Assembly (NCBI GenBank): GCA_027068975.1 | Contig: JALXFN010000011.1 | Location: 1 to 58,698, forward strand | Direction of reading: 5' to 3' | DNA length: 58,698 nt | Origin: Campylobacteraceae bacterium | Lineage (GTDB): Bacteria; Campylobacterota; Campylobacteria; Campylobacterales; Sulfurovaceae | Shown here: positions 38,000-48,222 of the stretch, in pieces | How the letters are laid out: the number at the start of each line of letters is the position of its first letter | Position numbering within the stretch: the stretch's first letter is position 1 | The notes under the pieces: model-generated | What the model saw: only the letters and a program-made list of their open reading frames with translations | Database searches by the model: none | What the model was told of the DNA's origin: nothing | Position numbers and translations under genes: made by a program

Positions 38000-38076
38000 T
38001 GGTAGTAAGAGGGGGACTCGAACCCCCGACCTCCGGCTTATGAGACCAGCGCTCTAACCGGCTGAGCTACCTTACC
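38000..38076 (-). tRNA. tRNA with CAT anticodon (tRNA-Met, elongator type)
   Basis: 77 bases on the minus strand. D-arm GCTCAGCCGGTTAGAGC, anticodon loop CTCATAA (CAT), T-arm GGGGGTTCGAGTCCCCC and an encoded CCA. The acceptor stem has two G-T wobbles (first and seventh pairs). It is not the initiator; a lysidine-modified tRNA-Ile2 cannot be excluded by eye. Confidence 0.88.
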
Positions 38077-38164
38077 ACACATTTGTTTTGAAGTGGCGAA
38101 ATTTTAGCTAAACAAGACTTAGATGTCAAGTATATTTCTAATTTTACATATTTTATTTTATTTT

Positions 38165-38193
38165 CACTAAAACTTTAGTGCAAATGACTAAAG
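38165..38193 (+). promoter_or_regulatory. Interleaved inverted repeats upstream of groES
   Basis: CACTAAA-AC-TTTAGTG (perfect, 38165-38180) overlaps CTTTAGT-N7-ACTAAAG (38173-38193), so three half-sites ACTAAA/TTTAGT lie in a row upstream of the promoter. It is not the HrcA CIRCE sequence. It may be an operator of another heat-shock repressor. Confidence 0.45.
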
Positions 38194-38219
38194 TTTATTG
38201 ATTTTTTTACTATAAGTTA

Positions 38220-38248
38220 TTGACATTTCTCAAAAAAAACATTATTAT
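38220..38248 (+). promoter_or_regulatory. Sigma-70-type promoter of groES-groEL
   Basis: TTGACA (38220-38225), a spacer of exactly 17 bases, and TATTAT (38243-38248), about 31 bases upstream of the groES ATG. Best consensus promoter in the window. Confidence 0.7.
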
Positions 38249-38278
38249 TCCAAAAAAAATTATATAAGGAGAAACCAA

Positions 38279-38545
38279 ATGTCATTTCAGCCATTAGGTA
38301 ATCGTGTTCTTATACAGAGAGAAGAACAAACAAATCAAACAGCATCTGGTCTTTATATTCCAGATTCGGCAAAAGAGAAACCATTAAATGGTAAAGTTAT
38401 AGCTCTAGGTAAAGAGGCTATAGAAGCTGGTATCAACGCAGGTGATACCGTAGTGTTTCCAAAGTTTGGTGGAACAGAGCTAAACATAGATGGTACAGAC
38501 TATCTTATTATGAGTTCTGATGATATTTTAGGAATCATGAACTAA
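38279..38545 (+). CDS. groES: Co-chaperonin GroES
   Basis: An 88-residue lid of the GroEL folding chamber, normal length. It has the family start FQPLGNRVLIQREE, the mobile loop TASGLYIPDSAKEKP, KVIALGKEA and the closing YLIMSSDDILGIMN. AAGGAG precedes the ATG. groEL follows after 43 bases. The operon has a strong consensus promoter and a palindromic operator candidate upstream. Confidence 0.97.
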   Translation: MSFQPLGNRVLIQREEQTNQTASGLYIPDSAKEKPLNGKVIALGKEAIEAGINAGDTVVFPKFGGTELNIDGTDYLIMSSDDILGIMN

Positions 38546-38585
38546 ATTAGTCATAATAAATTTAAAAAGAACGAAAAAAGGATAA

Positions 38586-40235
<1,650 letters not shown>

Positions 40236-40258
40236 TTTTCCCCCTTTTCTCTTCTTCT

Positions 40259-40282
40259 AGTGGTCGGTATATCCGACCCTAC
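40259..40282. repeat. Palindromic repeat, GGTCGGT family, copy 2
   Basis: Stem GGTCGG/CCGACC (40262-40278) around TATAT, with AGT on the left and CTACTCC on the right. It is the inverse complement of the unit at 18951 apart from the loop. It lies 24 bases after groEL and could also act as terminator. Confidence 0.75.
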
Positions 40283-40434
40283 TCCTTTCTTTTGACAATT
40301 CTATTATATATTTATAAATTAGAGTATTATTTTTTAATAGTATATGCTATATATTAAATTAAGATTAATATAATAAATTAAATATTATAATTAATTTATA
40401 AAAAATAATAAAATATAATATATAGGAATACATT

Positions 40435-41169
40435 ATGAAGAAAACTCAAAAAAATATACTAAGTACGTTAACCCTTCTATCATTGTCCATTATGTCTAAT
40501 GGCTGTGTTGCTAAAAATGCTGATGGTAGTTACAACAGTGCATATAGCTATCACCCTTATGTTAAGTCTACAAAAAAACATCAAGCTTCTACTCAAATCA
40601 ATCGTAACGTTAAACATATTCGTAGTAAAATAAAGATTAATCCCCCTATAAAGCATGTAGTAAACAATATTCAGTTAAATAGATTGAACAACCCCCATCT
40701 CTCTTCCACAAATCATATAGCAACGAAAATCAACTTCAATAGATTTAACGACTCTGATTTCTCTCCCAAAAACCATCTAGCAAACAATATTGAAAGCGTT
40801 GCAAAATCTTTACTCGGAACTGACTACCAGTATGGAGCAAATGGACCTTACCAATATGACTGTTCAAGTTTTACTAAATATGTATTTTCAAAAAATGGCA
40901 TTACCCTACCACGTGTCTCTCGAGACCAAGCAAAAGTTGGTCAGCTTGTTAATGCATCAGACTTACAAAAAGGTGATTTAATTTTCTTTAATTCTAAAAA
41001 ATCTACAAAAGTTGCTCATGTAGGTATCTATTTGGGAGAAGGTAATTTCATTCATGCCAGTTCAGCAAAAGACCAAGTGACCATTAGCAATCTAAAATCA
41101 AACTACTATAGTAAACATTTCAAATGGGGAAGAAGAGTAACCAATATGCAGCATTATGCAAGAAGATAA
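40435..41169 (+). CDS. NlpC/P60 peptidoglycan hydrolase lipoprotein
   Basis: A 244-residue lipoprotein (lipobox SNGC, Cys24). An N-terminal region (about 60-120) of low complexity with degenerate repeats of about 22 residues (N-H-I/L-A-x-K/N-I). The C-terminal NlpC/P60 domain (about 121-235) has catalytic Cys143 in YDCSS, His195 in HVGIYLG and His207 in HASS. Such enzymes cut D-Glu/m-DAP bonds in peptidoglycan stems. It is a single gene with about 200 bases of AT-rich DNA upstream. Confidence 0.88.
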   Translation: MKKTQKNILSTLTLLSLSIMSNGCVAKNADGSYNSAYSYHPYVKSTKKHQASTQINRNVKHIRSKIKINPPIKHVVNNIQLNRLNNPHLSSTNHIATKINFNRFNDSDFSPKNHLANNIESVAKSLLGTDYQYGANGPYQYDCSSFTKYVFSKNGITLPRVSRDQAKVGQLVNASDLQKGDLIFFNSKKSTKVAHVGIYLGEGNFIHASSAKDQVTISNLKSNYYSKHFKWGRRVTNMQHYARR

Positions 41170-41197
41170 GAGTAGACGAATTGTCTACCCTTTATAA

Positions 41198-41917
41198 TTA
41201 AAAGTCGTAAGTAATACCTGCACTTACAGCATCTAAATCTGGTGAACCACTTTTATAGTAAAGTCTTTCATAATCTACAAAAACTCCAAGACCCTTCTCT
41301 TGGTCTCCCTTTCCATCAAACTCTCTATCATATTTAGCATCTTTTTTCTTATCATCCGATAGGTCATACTCAACACCTGCACCAAAAGCTAAACCTGTAG
41401 CATCAGTACGACGTAAAGTTCCTTGAGTTGTAGTTTTAGCCATACCTACCAAGCCATAAACATTCGTAGCATCACCTACTGGTAACATTGGCTTAACAAA
41501 CACACCTGCATGTTTGACCTCTCCACCATCACCTTTTTGGTTACTTAGCATACCTCTTGCTTCAAGACCTACATACTTGTTAAAGTCATATCCAACTCTT
41601 GCCATAACACCTGCTGTTTTATCTACTCCACTTTTGGCACCTTTACATCCACAGTTGGTATCGTAACGTGTAGCTGAAATACCAAGACCAGCATAAATAC
41701 CAGAAACATTTGCAACAGGAACAACGGGTACAGGAACAGGTGTTGGAGTAGGTGCAACCTCTTCAACTACAGCAGCTACCTCTTCCACTGGCTCAACAGG
41801 TACTGCATCAGCCTCTATAACTTCTTCTTCATAGGCTACGGGGATAATGTCCCCACCAGCCATAACAAAATGTGAACTTGCAATCAATGCGATTAAAGAT
41901 AAGTGTATTCTTTTCAT
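41198..41917 (-). CDS. Outer-membrane barrel protein with AGGDI-PV start and Pro-rich linker
   Basis: A 239-residue protein with a signal peptide cleaved before AGGDIIPV. An acidic, valine-rich segment and a PTPVPVPV linker lead to a beta-barrel domain from about residue 73 (YAGLGISATRYD ... RVGYDFNKYVGLEARG ... VSAGITYDF), OmpA/Opacity-like. Two Cys in NCGCKG. The mature N-terminal AGGDI-PV motif recurs in the small protein at 50403. Likely an outer-membrane porin-like protein; function unknown. Confidence 0.75.
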   Translation of the reverse strand: MKRIHLSLIALIASSHFVMAGGDIIPVAYEEEVIEADAVPVEPVEEVAAVVEEVAPTPTPVPVPVVPVANVSGIYAGLGISATRYDTNCGCKGAKSGVDKTAGVMARVGYDFNKYVGLEARGMLSNQKGDGGEVKHAGVFVKPMLPVGDATNVYGLVGMAKTTTQGTLRRTDATGLAFGAGVEYDLSDDKKKDAKYDREFDGKGDQEKGLGVFVDYERLYYKSGSPDLDAVSAGITYDF

Positions 41918-42083
41918 TATATATCCTATATATTAATTTTTTATATCTATAATATTAGCATAAACAGTATATAACTTAAATTAAACTTTAATTAATTATT
42001 TAAATTAATAAAATTATTTTTTCTATAGAATCTAAAAGTAAATAAAAGAGAGATTTCTAAGCTCAATTGAGCTTAGAAAGATG

Positions 42084-43019
42084 TTATTTTTTAGTCAAAC
42101 TCCAAGTCAAAGAACTACTGTCCCACTTAGCACTGTAGTGATTTCTCTCACTCCCCTCGGAGGTTTGGGCTATAAGTGTATATGAGAAAGGAATGGTCTG
42201 TAGCTCAAGCAAGTTTTGACCACGTACGTTAATTTTACGAATATGCTCTTGTGCAGATGGAAGTTCTAAAATTCTCTCTGCATTTTTAGATAATGTTTTA
42301 TTCTCTATGGCATAAGCATACAGAGCATTCTCTCTAGCTGACCCAGCCAATAAAAACTTACCCTTTTCACTTTTGAGTAGCGTAATGGTTAACGCATCAA
42401 ATCCCTCTACACGTTGAAGCACTCTTTTACTCTTCACATCCACATGGTAAATAACACCCTTTTGACTTTTATAGTCACTCTCATCTATGGCTGAAACCCA
42501 TAATGTGTGGTCATCACAGTCATAAACTAAAGAGATAATCCCATAAGGGTTAGAAGCACTGGGGTGAACATCATCAAAGTTCATAAAAATATCTAACTTA
42601 CCTGTTTTGCTATCAAGTCTATATATGTTCTTCTGTAAATTAAAGGTAGTAGGCTTTATGGAGATAAATGGCATAGGAGCCAAATAGGCATTGCCTACCT
42701 CATCTAAAGCATAGGTAGAAAAATGCTCATAGGTCTCCCAAGCCTTTGGGTGAATAACCTTTGAGAAGTTCTTTCCCCATAAAAAAGCCAAGCCTTTAAA
42801 CTGCTGTTGAGAGAGGTCTATGGTAATGGGTTGCGTTACTTTTAACTGTTTTAAAAATTGTGGATGTCTTGCACAGCTTTTTTGTTTGTTGAAATTTTCT
42901 ATGGTGAATTTCTTTTCCACTACAGCTTCTTTTGTTTGAGTGTTTTTTTTGTTTATTACAACAAATGCCACCCCTGCTACTACTAAAAGCGAAATTATAA
43001 TTGGTAGATATTTTTTCAT
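42084..43019 (-). CDS. Membrane-anchored propeller-like protein
   Basis: A 311-residue protein with an N-terminal membrane anchor (YLPIIISLLVVAGVAFVVI) and a periplasmic body with repeating strand patterns (YALDEVGNAYLAPMP, NIYRLDSKTGKLDIF, HTLWVSAIDESD, GVIYHVDVKSKRVL, KFLLAGSARENALYAYA) like a beta-propeller. Two Cys (SCARH, YDCDDHT). No catalytic motif. It follows the copper-amine-oxidase-like gene after a 112-base gap that contains a pair of palindromes, so it may or may not belong to that operon. Confidence 0.5.
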   Translation of the reverse strand: MKKYLPIIISLLVVAGVAFVVINKKNTQTKEAVVEKKFTIENFNKQKSCARHPQFLKQLKVTQPITIDLSQQQFKGLAFLWGKNFSKVIHPKAWETYEHFSTYALDEVGNAYLAPMPFISIKPTTFNLQKNIYRLDSKTGKLDIFMNFDDVHPSASNPYGIISLVYDCDDHTLWVSAIDESDYKSQKGVIYHVDVKSKRVLQRVEGFDALTITLLKSEKGKFLLAGSARENALYAYAIENKTLSKNAERILELPSAQEHIRKINVRGQNLLELQTIPFSYTLIAQTSEGSERNHYSAKWDSSSLTWSLTKK

Positions 43020-43054
43020 TTTTTTCCTTAATTTTTATATATTTTGGAATCCAA

Positions 43055-43128
43055 GGGCAGACACATCGGTCTGCCCCTACGAATTTTTAACCTATGCAAC
43101 CTGTAGGGGTAGACCAATGTCTCTACCC
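43055..43128. repeat. Inverted pair of GTAGGGG(C/T)AGACC palindromes
   Basis: Left unit GGGCAGAC/GTCTGCCC (43055-43076); right unit GGGTAGA/TCTACCC (43107-43128). Read inverse, the left unit is GTAGGGGCAGACCGATGT, matching GTAGGGGTAGACCAATGT of the right. Spacing of centres is about 52 bases. It lies between two minus-strand genes. Confidence 0.75.
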
Positions 43129-43131
43129 ACA

Positions 43132-44997
43132 TTATTTTATCGGTACAAATTTAGGACCAACTACACATGGGAATGTACGCACCTCAATATTACCATTACT
43201 ATCAATAACCGTATCAGCCCAACAATACTCATGCCCTACTCTCGCATCATTTTTAATGCGTGGTACATACCAAAGTACAATATTCTCACCATCAATAGAC
43301 TCATTTTTAGAGACATAACGCTCTACACCATCCTCTTCTAAGTTACAACACGAACCAAGAGTAAGCAAGTCTTTGTCTCCTTCACCCTCTTTAAACTTCG
43401 TTACAAAAAGTGTCGCATTATCACCTCTACTGTCATCATGAAACTGTCCTCTATTTGGCTCTACATAGTAACCTTTTTTCTCATTTTCATCAGTAACCTT
43501 GTAGAGGTACTTGTTTTGGTCATACACCTTTGCATCTTTTTGAAAGTCACTCTGCTCTGTAAGCCACTTTTTCCAAGAGCCATCATACTTATAAAAGTTC
43601 TCTTTATCAGAAAACGCCATATCCATACGCATCACAGGTCTATAGATAGCATTCTCTCCACAACCTCTACCCTTGTTTACACCTACTACCCTAAATGAGC
43701 CATCATCAAAAAACTCAAAACGGTTCTCATAACGGTAGTTACACGCCATCGGCCATTTTGGGTTACGAAAATCTTGTGTTAAGTAGAAACCTACTTTTCT
43801 CTTCTGTTCATCATAAAGCTCTTTAACTAAAGGCCCATTAAAAGGAAGTACCACAGAGGTTGAGAACATAGGGCAACCCATGGCATCGTTATAACCAAAA
43901 AAGAACTTACCCTCATCTCCTTTTACAAACTCAACTTGACGACCTGCCATCACCACATCACCAGACGCATCAGCTTCACCTTTACCCTCATAAGCCACAT
44001 GCCAGTCTACGATTTTTGCTGTACTTAAAACCTTTTGACCCTTAAACTCTACGTTTATAATTTCTAAACCATCTGAACCTGTGAGCCTATAGTCTAACTT
44101 CCAACCGTTCTGCTCTAAATGCGTATCTTTCTCACAAAAATTTTTCATAATGTAACGATTTTGAAGTGAACGCTCTGAGATACAAGCAGGAGTTGTAGTC
44201 TTACCCAGCCCAGCCCACTTAGCAGCAGCCAAAGTCATCTCGGTTAGGTCTACTATTGCCCAAAGAGCTTGTTCATTTTTATGGTCAGAAAAGGTAGGAG
44301 CCACACAGAGATGTTCAGAGTTTTGACAAGGAGAGCCTTGTAAAGCACCACGTACATTTGCCATGCTCATATCTTGCCTTCTTGGTGTTCTCTCTAACGC
44401 TTTAGCCACTTCTGGAGCATTAAGAGCTATGGCTTGGGCTATGTGCATTAAACGCAACGATATATCTGGTTGCATACCTGCATGATTTGTAACCTCTAGT
44501 ACTTTTTTATTATCTATATCGACTACAGCTCTTGTTGTTGTATTGGTTACATAGTTGTACTTTTCAGCTTGATAACACTTATGCATTTTACAAATGGTTT
44601 TAGATGATTCTGACAACACAGAGACAATAGCAGGACGAATACGCATCATGTCATTATGCAGAGCTTTTCCATTTCGCATGGTATCTTTTAAAAATGCTTT
44701 ATCTTTAAGCAGAATATCTTGTGCCAATACTCCACTACTATCCAGCTCTGAATCATCTAAAGGCAAAATAGCTTGACCACTTTGTATAACTTTTTTTAAA
44801 TCTTTTAAATACTCTTTAACTTCAGGAATATCACCATATGTCTTTGTAGAATACTGTGGCAATATAATTTGTTCTTCAACTCTTTTATGAGGAGATAGAC
44901 TCTTAGAATTATTCCCCTCCACCATAAACCAATAGGTCACTAACACTACTAAACCAACCGATAAAATACCCATACTAATCTTTATTTCATTACTCAA
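43132..44997 (-). CDS. Membrane-anchored copper-amine-oxidase-like protein lacking copper ligands
   Basis: A 621-residue protein with an N-terminal anchor (ISMGILSVGLVVLVTYWF), a helical middle region with many cysteines (C-x-x-x-x-C in CKMHKCYQAE, CQNSEHLC) and a C-terminal half that follows the copper amine oxidase catalytic fold: WKLDYRLTGSDGLEIINVEF, then ACNYRYENRFEFFDDGSFRV (NY as in the TPQ site; Tyr421) and ENIVLWYVPRI near the end. The usual copper ligands (H-x-H and a later His) are not seen at the matching places (AIYRPVMRMDMA, VPRIKNDAR). It follows an RnfD-like gene after three bases. Possibly a non-copper or binding derivative. Fold call is from eye alone. Confidence 0.5.
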   Translation of the reverse strand: MSNEIKISMGILSVGLVVLVTYWFMVEGNNSKSLSPHKRVEEQIILPQYSTKTYGDIPEVKEYLKDLKKVIQSGQAILPLDDSELDSSGVLAQDILLKDKAFLKDTMRNGKALHNDMMRIRPAIVSVLSESSKTICKMHKCYQAEKYNYVTNTTTRAVVDIDNKKVLEVTNHAGMQPDISLRLMHIAQAIALNAPEVAKALERTPRRQDMSMANVRGALQGSPCQNSEHLCVAPTFSDHKNEQALWAIVDLTEMTLAAAKWAGLGKTTTPACISERSLQNRYIMKNFCEKDTHLEQNGWKLDYRLTGSDGLEIINVEFKGQKVLSTAKIVDWHVAYEGKGEADASGDVVMAGRQVEFVKGDEGKFFFGYNDAMGCPMFSTSVVLPFNGPLVKELYDEQKRKVGFYLTQDFRNPKWPMACNYRYENRFEFFDDGSFRVVGVNKGRGCGENAIYRPVMRMDMAFSDKENFYKYDGSWKKWLTEQSDFQKDAKVYDQNKYLYKVTDENEKKGYYVEPNRGQFHDDSRGDNATLFVTKFKEGEGDKDLLTLGSCCNLEEDGVERYVSKNESIDGENIVLWYVPRIKNDARVGHEYCWADTVIDSNGNIEVRTFPCVVGPKFVPIK

Positions 44998-45000
44998 AAG

Positions 45001-45870
45001 TTAACCTTCCATCTCAAAATAATAAGGAGTCTGCATCTCTATAATGGTTAGAGTTGCTATTGCAAAAAAGAGTATAATCACTGTGAGCTTTAAAAGAGGC
45101 ACTCTGTCGCTATTGAACTTTAACAGATTCACAAATATAGAGAAGAAAAATACCGACATAAACAGATGCTGGACTCTAAAACCATAAAATCTATCAAGTA
45201 GAGTTGACATTAACGCAACCACCAAAGCAAAAGCTATCTGTGCATACCATTTAGAAGGTGTCACAGGTGGGTCAGTAAGCATAAAATATATAAATAGAAT
45301 AAATGTAACAGAGTAGAGACGATGGTAAATATCTTCAAAAAGCATTACAGGGTCATAACCAACAACTAAATAATACTGTAAAAGAAGATAAAAGAGTATA
45401 AATGTCAAAGGGATAATCCAACGATTTACACGTATAAGTATAATGATGGCTACCATAGAGACAACAATAGACAACCATAACTCATCACCAAATTGACCAG
45501 TAATTATATGTGCATCTTTATAAAAAAAGAGCAGAGCCATAATCAGTGCAAAGTTAGAGGGGTTAAAGAACTGCTTACCTTTGAAAGTAATAAAATGTTT
45601 TTGAGCCAAACCCAAGGTTATTACTAAAAGATATATCCAAATATGAGGTGAGTACATAAGAACAATCACCCCTATGGCTGTAGAGAAAGCAGCATAAGAG
45701 AAATAAAATTCTCTACTTTTATTAAAGTAGAGAAAAAGATGTTCTATAAAAACGGTAAAAGCCAAAATGGCAACAATCTCTACCCAACCCAAGTAGATAT
45801 TTGCCACAAAACTTCCAACAATCAACAGAAAACAAAGATTAATATTCTGATGAAGTTGTAAAGGTATCAA
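45001..45870 (-). CDS. RnfD/NqrB-like membrane protein
   Basis: A 289-residue protein with about nine membrane helices. FFNPSNFALIMAL and FMLTDPPVTPSKWYAQ are the landmarks of the NQR2/RnfD/RnfE family. The S/T-G-A-T flavin attachment site of true RnfD is not seen, and no other rnf genes are near. It is linked by 3 and 5 base gaps to the copper-amine-oxidase-like gene and the M23 gene. Suggests a membrane part of a redox or flavin-related complex with the neighbouring anchored protein; that is inference. Confidence 0.65.
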   Translation of the reverse strand: MIPLQLHQNINLCFLLIVGSFVANIYLGWVEIVAILAFTVFIEHLFLYFNKSREFYFSYAAFSTAIGVIVLMYSPHIWIYLLVITLGLAQKHFITFKGKQFFNPSNFALIMALLFFYKDAHIITGQFGDELWLSIVVSMVAIIILIRVNRWIIPLTFILFYLLLQYYLVVGYDPVMLFEDIYHRLYSVTFILFIYFMLTDPPVTPSKWYAQIAFALVVALMSTLLDRFYGFRVQHLFMSVFFFSIFVNLLKFNSDRVPLLKLTVIILFFAIATLTIIEMQTPYYFEMEG

Positions 45871-45875
45871 CGATA

Positions 45876-47282
45876 CTACTCCCCTTTTATAATCTTATCA
45901 GCAGCTTTAAATACCTTATTAACATTATCTTTTATCCATTTACTGTCCATCCACTCTTCAGGACGAACTTCAACACCTTGAACCAAAATACCAAAGTGCA
46001 AGTGGTCACCAAGGGCTAAACCAGACTTACCAGTCTGTGCTATGACAAAATCAGCACCTATCTCTTCACCCTCACTAACTACAATGTTTGAACAGTGACC
46101 ATAAAGAGTATAGAGTCCCATACCATGGTCAATCATTGGCATATTTCCATAAATACCATTGTATTCTGCAAAGACAACTTTACCAGGATTAGAGCTAACA
46201 ACCTTTGCCATTTTTGTACTTGCCATATCTAACCCAACATGATAGGAGCGAGAGACTTCATTCTCTTTTTCTCCATAGTAGTAGTGACGTTCATCTCCAA
46301 AAGAGGCAACCTTAGCAGCATTTTTTAAAGGATAAAACTTTTTAATTTTCCAAGAGTCTAACATCTCATCTGAAACATTTTTGGCGAGTGTATGAATAAC
46401 CTCTTCATTTTCAAGTCTCATGGTCTCATTGACTGCTTTTAACTTCTCTAAACGGTCAGTAATGGTTGAATACTTTGGTTCAGTATCAATCAAATCAGAA
46501 ATTTTTCCATCTATAAACTTATCTTTAGCTTCTATCCATGATACTTTATAATTTTTTGCCATAACATAGAGAGGTATATGTGCTATTCGTTTGTTCCCAG
46601 CCTTATCTATGGCTACAATATCGGCTGTAAAATTCTCTTTATTAAATGGCCAAGCAATGAGTGTTGCATAGTATCCCTCTTCTTTATAAGGTTGTGCCTT
46701 AAACATTTGACCACCAGCTTTCACATAGAATCCTTTTAAAGATTCATCTTTAACTTGAAAGATAACTAAGGCAGACCCACCACGAGTAATGGAGTAGGAG
46801 TTCGAAAGAATATTCACATCTGGACGTTTATAATCAACTTTGACATCAATGGTTTTTTCAACACTGTTACCTTGAAAAAAGTTCCATTTACTCTTATCAG
46901 TAGCAATAATTGTAACCTTTAAATTGGTAGCACGAGGGTCTAACATAACACCTTTAACAGCCTTTTTTGGGTAAGAAATTTCAACTATTTTCTTATTAAC
47001 GTTTTCTAAAAGACGTTCTGTTGCTACAGTCACTTCGTTTGATCCATCACTAACACGTACTTCATATGATTGCAAAGCACTCTCATCTATAATAGGTATT
47101 TTTAATGGTACCTTACGATTCCAATAAATAGATGCTTCACTTTGAATAACAGGCTTGTTTCTTTCAAAATCTTTTGAGGTAAAAATATACGCACCTGCAC
47201 CTAAAAGTCCTGCTAAAACCATTAACCATAAAGTTCCACCTGAACTCTTTTTCTTTTTATAACTAAAACCACTACTTCTCAT
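45876..47282 (-). CDS. M23 family metallopeptidase
   Basis: A 468-residue protein with an N-terminal membrane anchor (TLWLMVLAGLLGAGAYIF), a periplasmic beta region (60-300) and a C-terminal LytM/M23 domain (about 345-465) with zinc-binding HVGLD and HLHFG, plus YGHCSNI. Predicted to cut peptidoglycan cross-bridges, as in the Campylobacterota shape-determining peptidases. It overlaps the 3' end of the DHH gene by 11 bases, so translation is likely coupled. Confidence 0.88.
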   Translation of the reverse strand: MRSSGFSYKKKKSSGGTLWLMVLAGLLGAGAYIFTSKDFERNKPVIQSEASIYWNRKVPLKIPIIDESALQSYEVRVSDGSNEVTVATERLLENVNKKIVEISYPKKAVKGVMLDPRATNLKVTIIATDKSKWNFFQGNSVEKTIDVKVDYKRPDVNILSNSYSITRGGSALVIFQVKDESLKGFYVKAGGQMFKAQPYKEEGYYATLIAWPFNKENFTADIVAIDKAGNKRIAHIPLYVMAKNYKVSWIEAKDKFIDGKISDLIDTEPKYSTITDRLEKLKAVNETMRLENEEVIHTLAKNVSDEMLDSWKIKKFYPLKNAAKVASFGDERHYYYGEKENEVSRSYHVGLDMASTKMAKVVSSNPGKVVFAEYNGIYGNMPMIDHGMGLYTLYGHCSNIVVSEGEEIGADFVIAQTGKSGLALGDHLHFGILVQGVEVRPEEWMDSKWIKDNVNKVFKAADKIIKGE

Positions 47283-48219
47283 CTAATAATCCCTTTGTTT
47301 TTATCTCTTTTTTAATCATCTCTATTAATATTTTCCTCTTTATATTATCAATTTCAAAACCTACGGCATGTTTATGCCCACCACCACCAAAACTAATTGC
47401 TAGAGCTGATATATCAACATGTTTACTTCTTATAGAGACACGTATCTTATCTTCTTGTTCTATCAATAGTATTGACAGTTCAGTTGAAACCAAGGAGACC
47501 CCATAGTCTACTATACCGACAACATCTAATATAGTAGCCCCCGCTTCTAAAAGCTTCTCTTGACTAACATACATAAATGCCACTTCACCATCTTTATACA
47601 AATCTAAAGTATCTAATGTACTACTTAAAATACGTAAAGATGCCAAAGAGCGTCTCTGCTTCAGATTAAATACTACTTCTGATATATCAACACCACAAGC
47701 CATTAAATCTGAGGCTATATTAAATGTATCATTTTTAACATTACTTGTTGTAAAATACTGTGTATCTGAAAGCAGTGCTGTATAGAAGCATGTTGCAATC
47801 TCTTTAGTAATAGTAAATTCATCTCGAAACAACTTATATCCAACTTCTGAAGCAGAAACTGCCATAGGTTCTACAACATTAACGGTTCCATATCTGGTGT
47901 TGCTTTTATGATGGTCAATATTAATAATAGTTCTAGAATTCAAATCAAATCCTAGTCGGTCAATACTCCCAGTATCACATGCGATAATTAAACTGTCATC
48001 AAAATCTATTTGACTTTTTATTTTAACAAAATATGGCAAAAAATCTAAGTTTATGGGCAAATTTGTACCATTATTTACGACTTCTACTTGTTTTCCACTA
48101 TTTTTTAAAATTCCATAGATACCTAAAGCAGTACCAATTGTATCTGCATCTGGATTTAAATGTGTTACTACCGTGATTTTTTCATAGCTTAAAATCAGTT
48201 CTTTGACTTCTTCAATCAC
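47272..48219 (-). CDS. DHH-family phosphoesterase (NrnA-like)
   Basis: A 315-residue DHH/DHHA1 protein. N-terminal HLNPDADTIGTALG, the DHH motif in NIDHHKSNTRYGT, SDTQYFTTSNV, and C-terminal GGGGHKHAVGFEI. It resembles NrnA, which degrades short oligoribonucleotides and pAp. The start codon is GTG. It follows nadC after three bases and precedes the M23 gene. Substrate cannot be settled by sequence. Confidence 0.85.
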   Translation of the reverse strand: MIEEVKELILSYEKITVVTHLNPDADTIGTALGIYGILKNSGKQVEVVNNGTNLPINLDFLPYFVKIKSQIDFDDSLIIACDTGSIDRLGFDLNSRTIINIDHHKSNTRYGTVNVVEPMAVSASEVGYKLFRDEFTITKEIATCFYTALLSDTQYFTTSNVKNDTFNIASDLMACGVDISEVVFNLKQRRSLASLRILSSTLDTLDLYKDGEVAFMYVSQEKLLEAGATILDVVGIVDYGVSLVSTELSILLIEQEDKIRVSIRSKHVDISALAISFGGGGHKHAVGFEIDNIKRKILIEMIKKEIKTKGLLDEK

Positions 48220-48222
48220 GTT

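Noticed and set aside
38131-38278. CIRCE (HrcA) or HAIR (HspR) element upstream of groES
   Set aside because: The repeats here are ACTAAA/TTTAGT and do not match TTAGCACTC-N9-GAGTGCTAA or the HspR site; kept only as an unnamed operator candidate.
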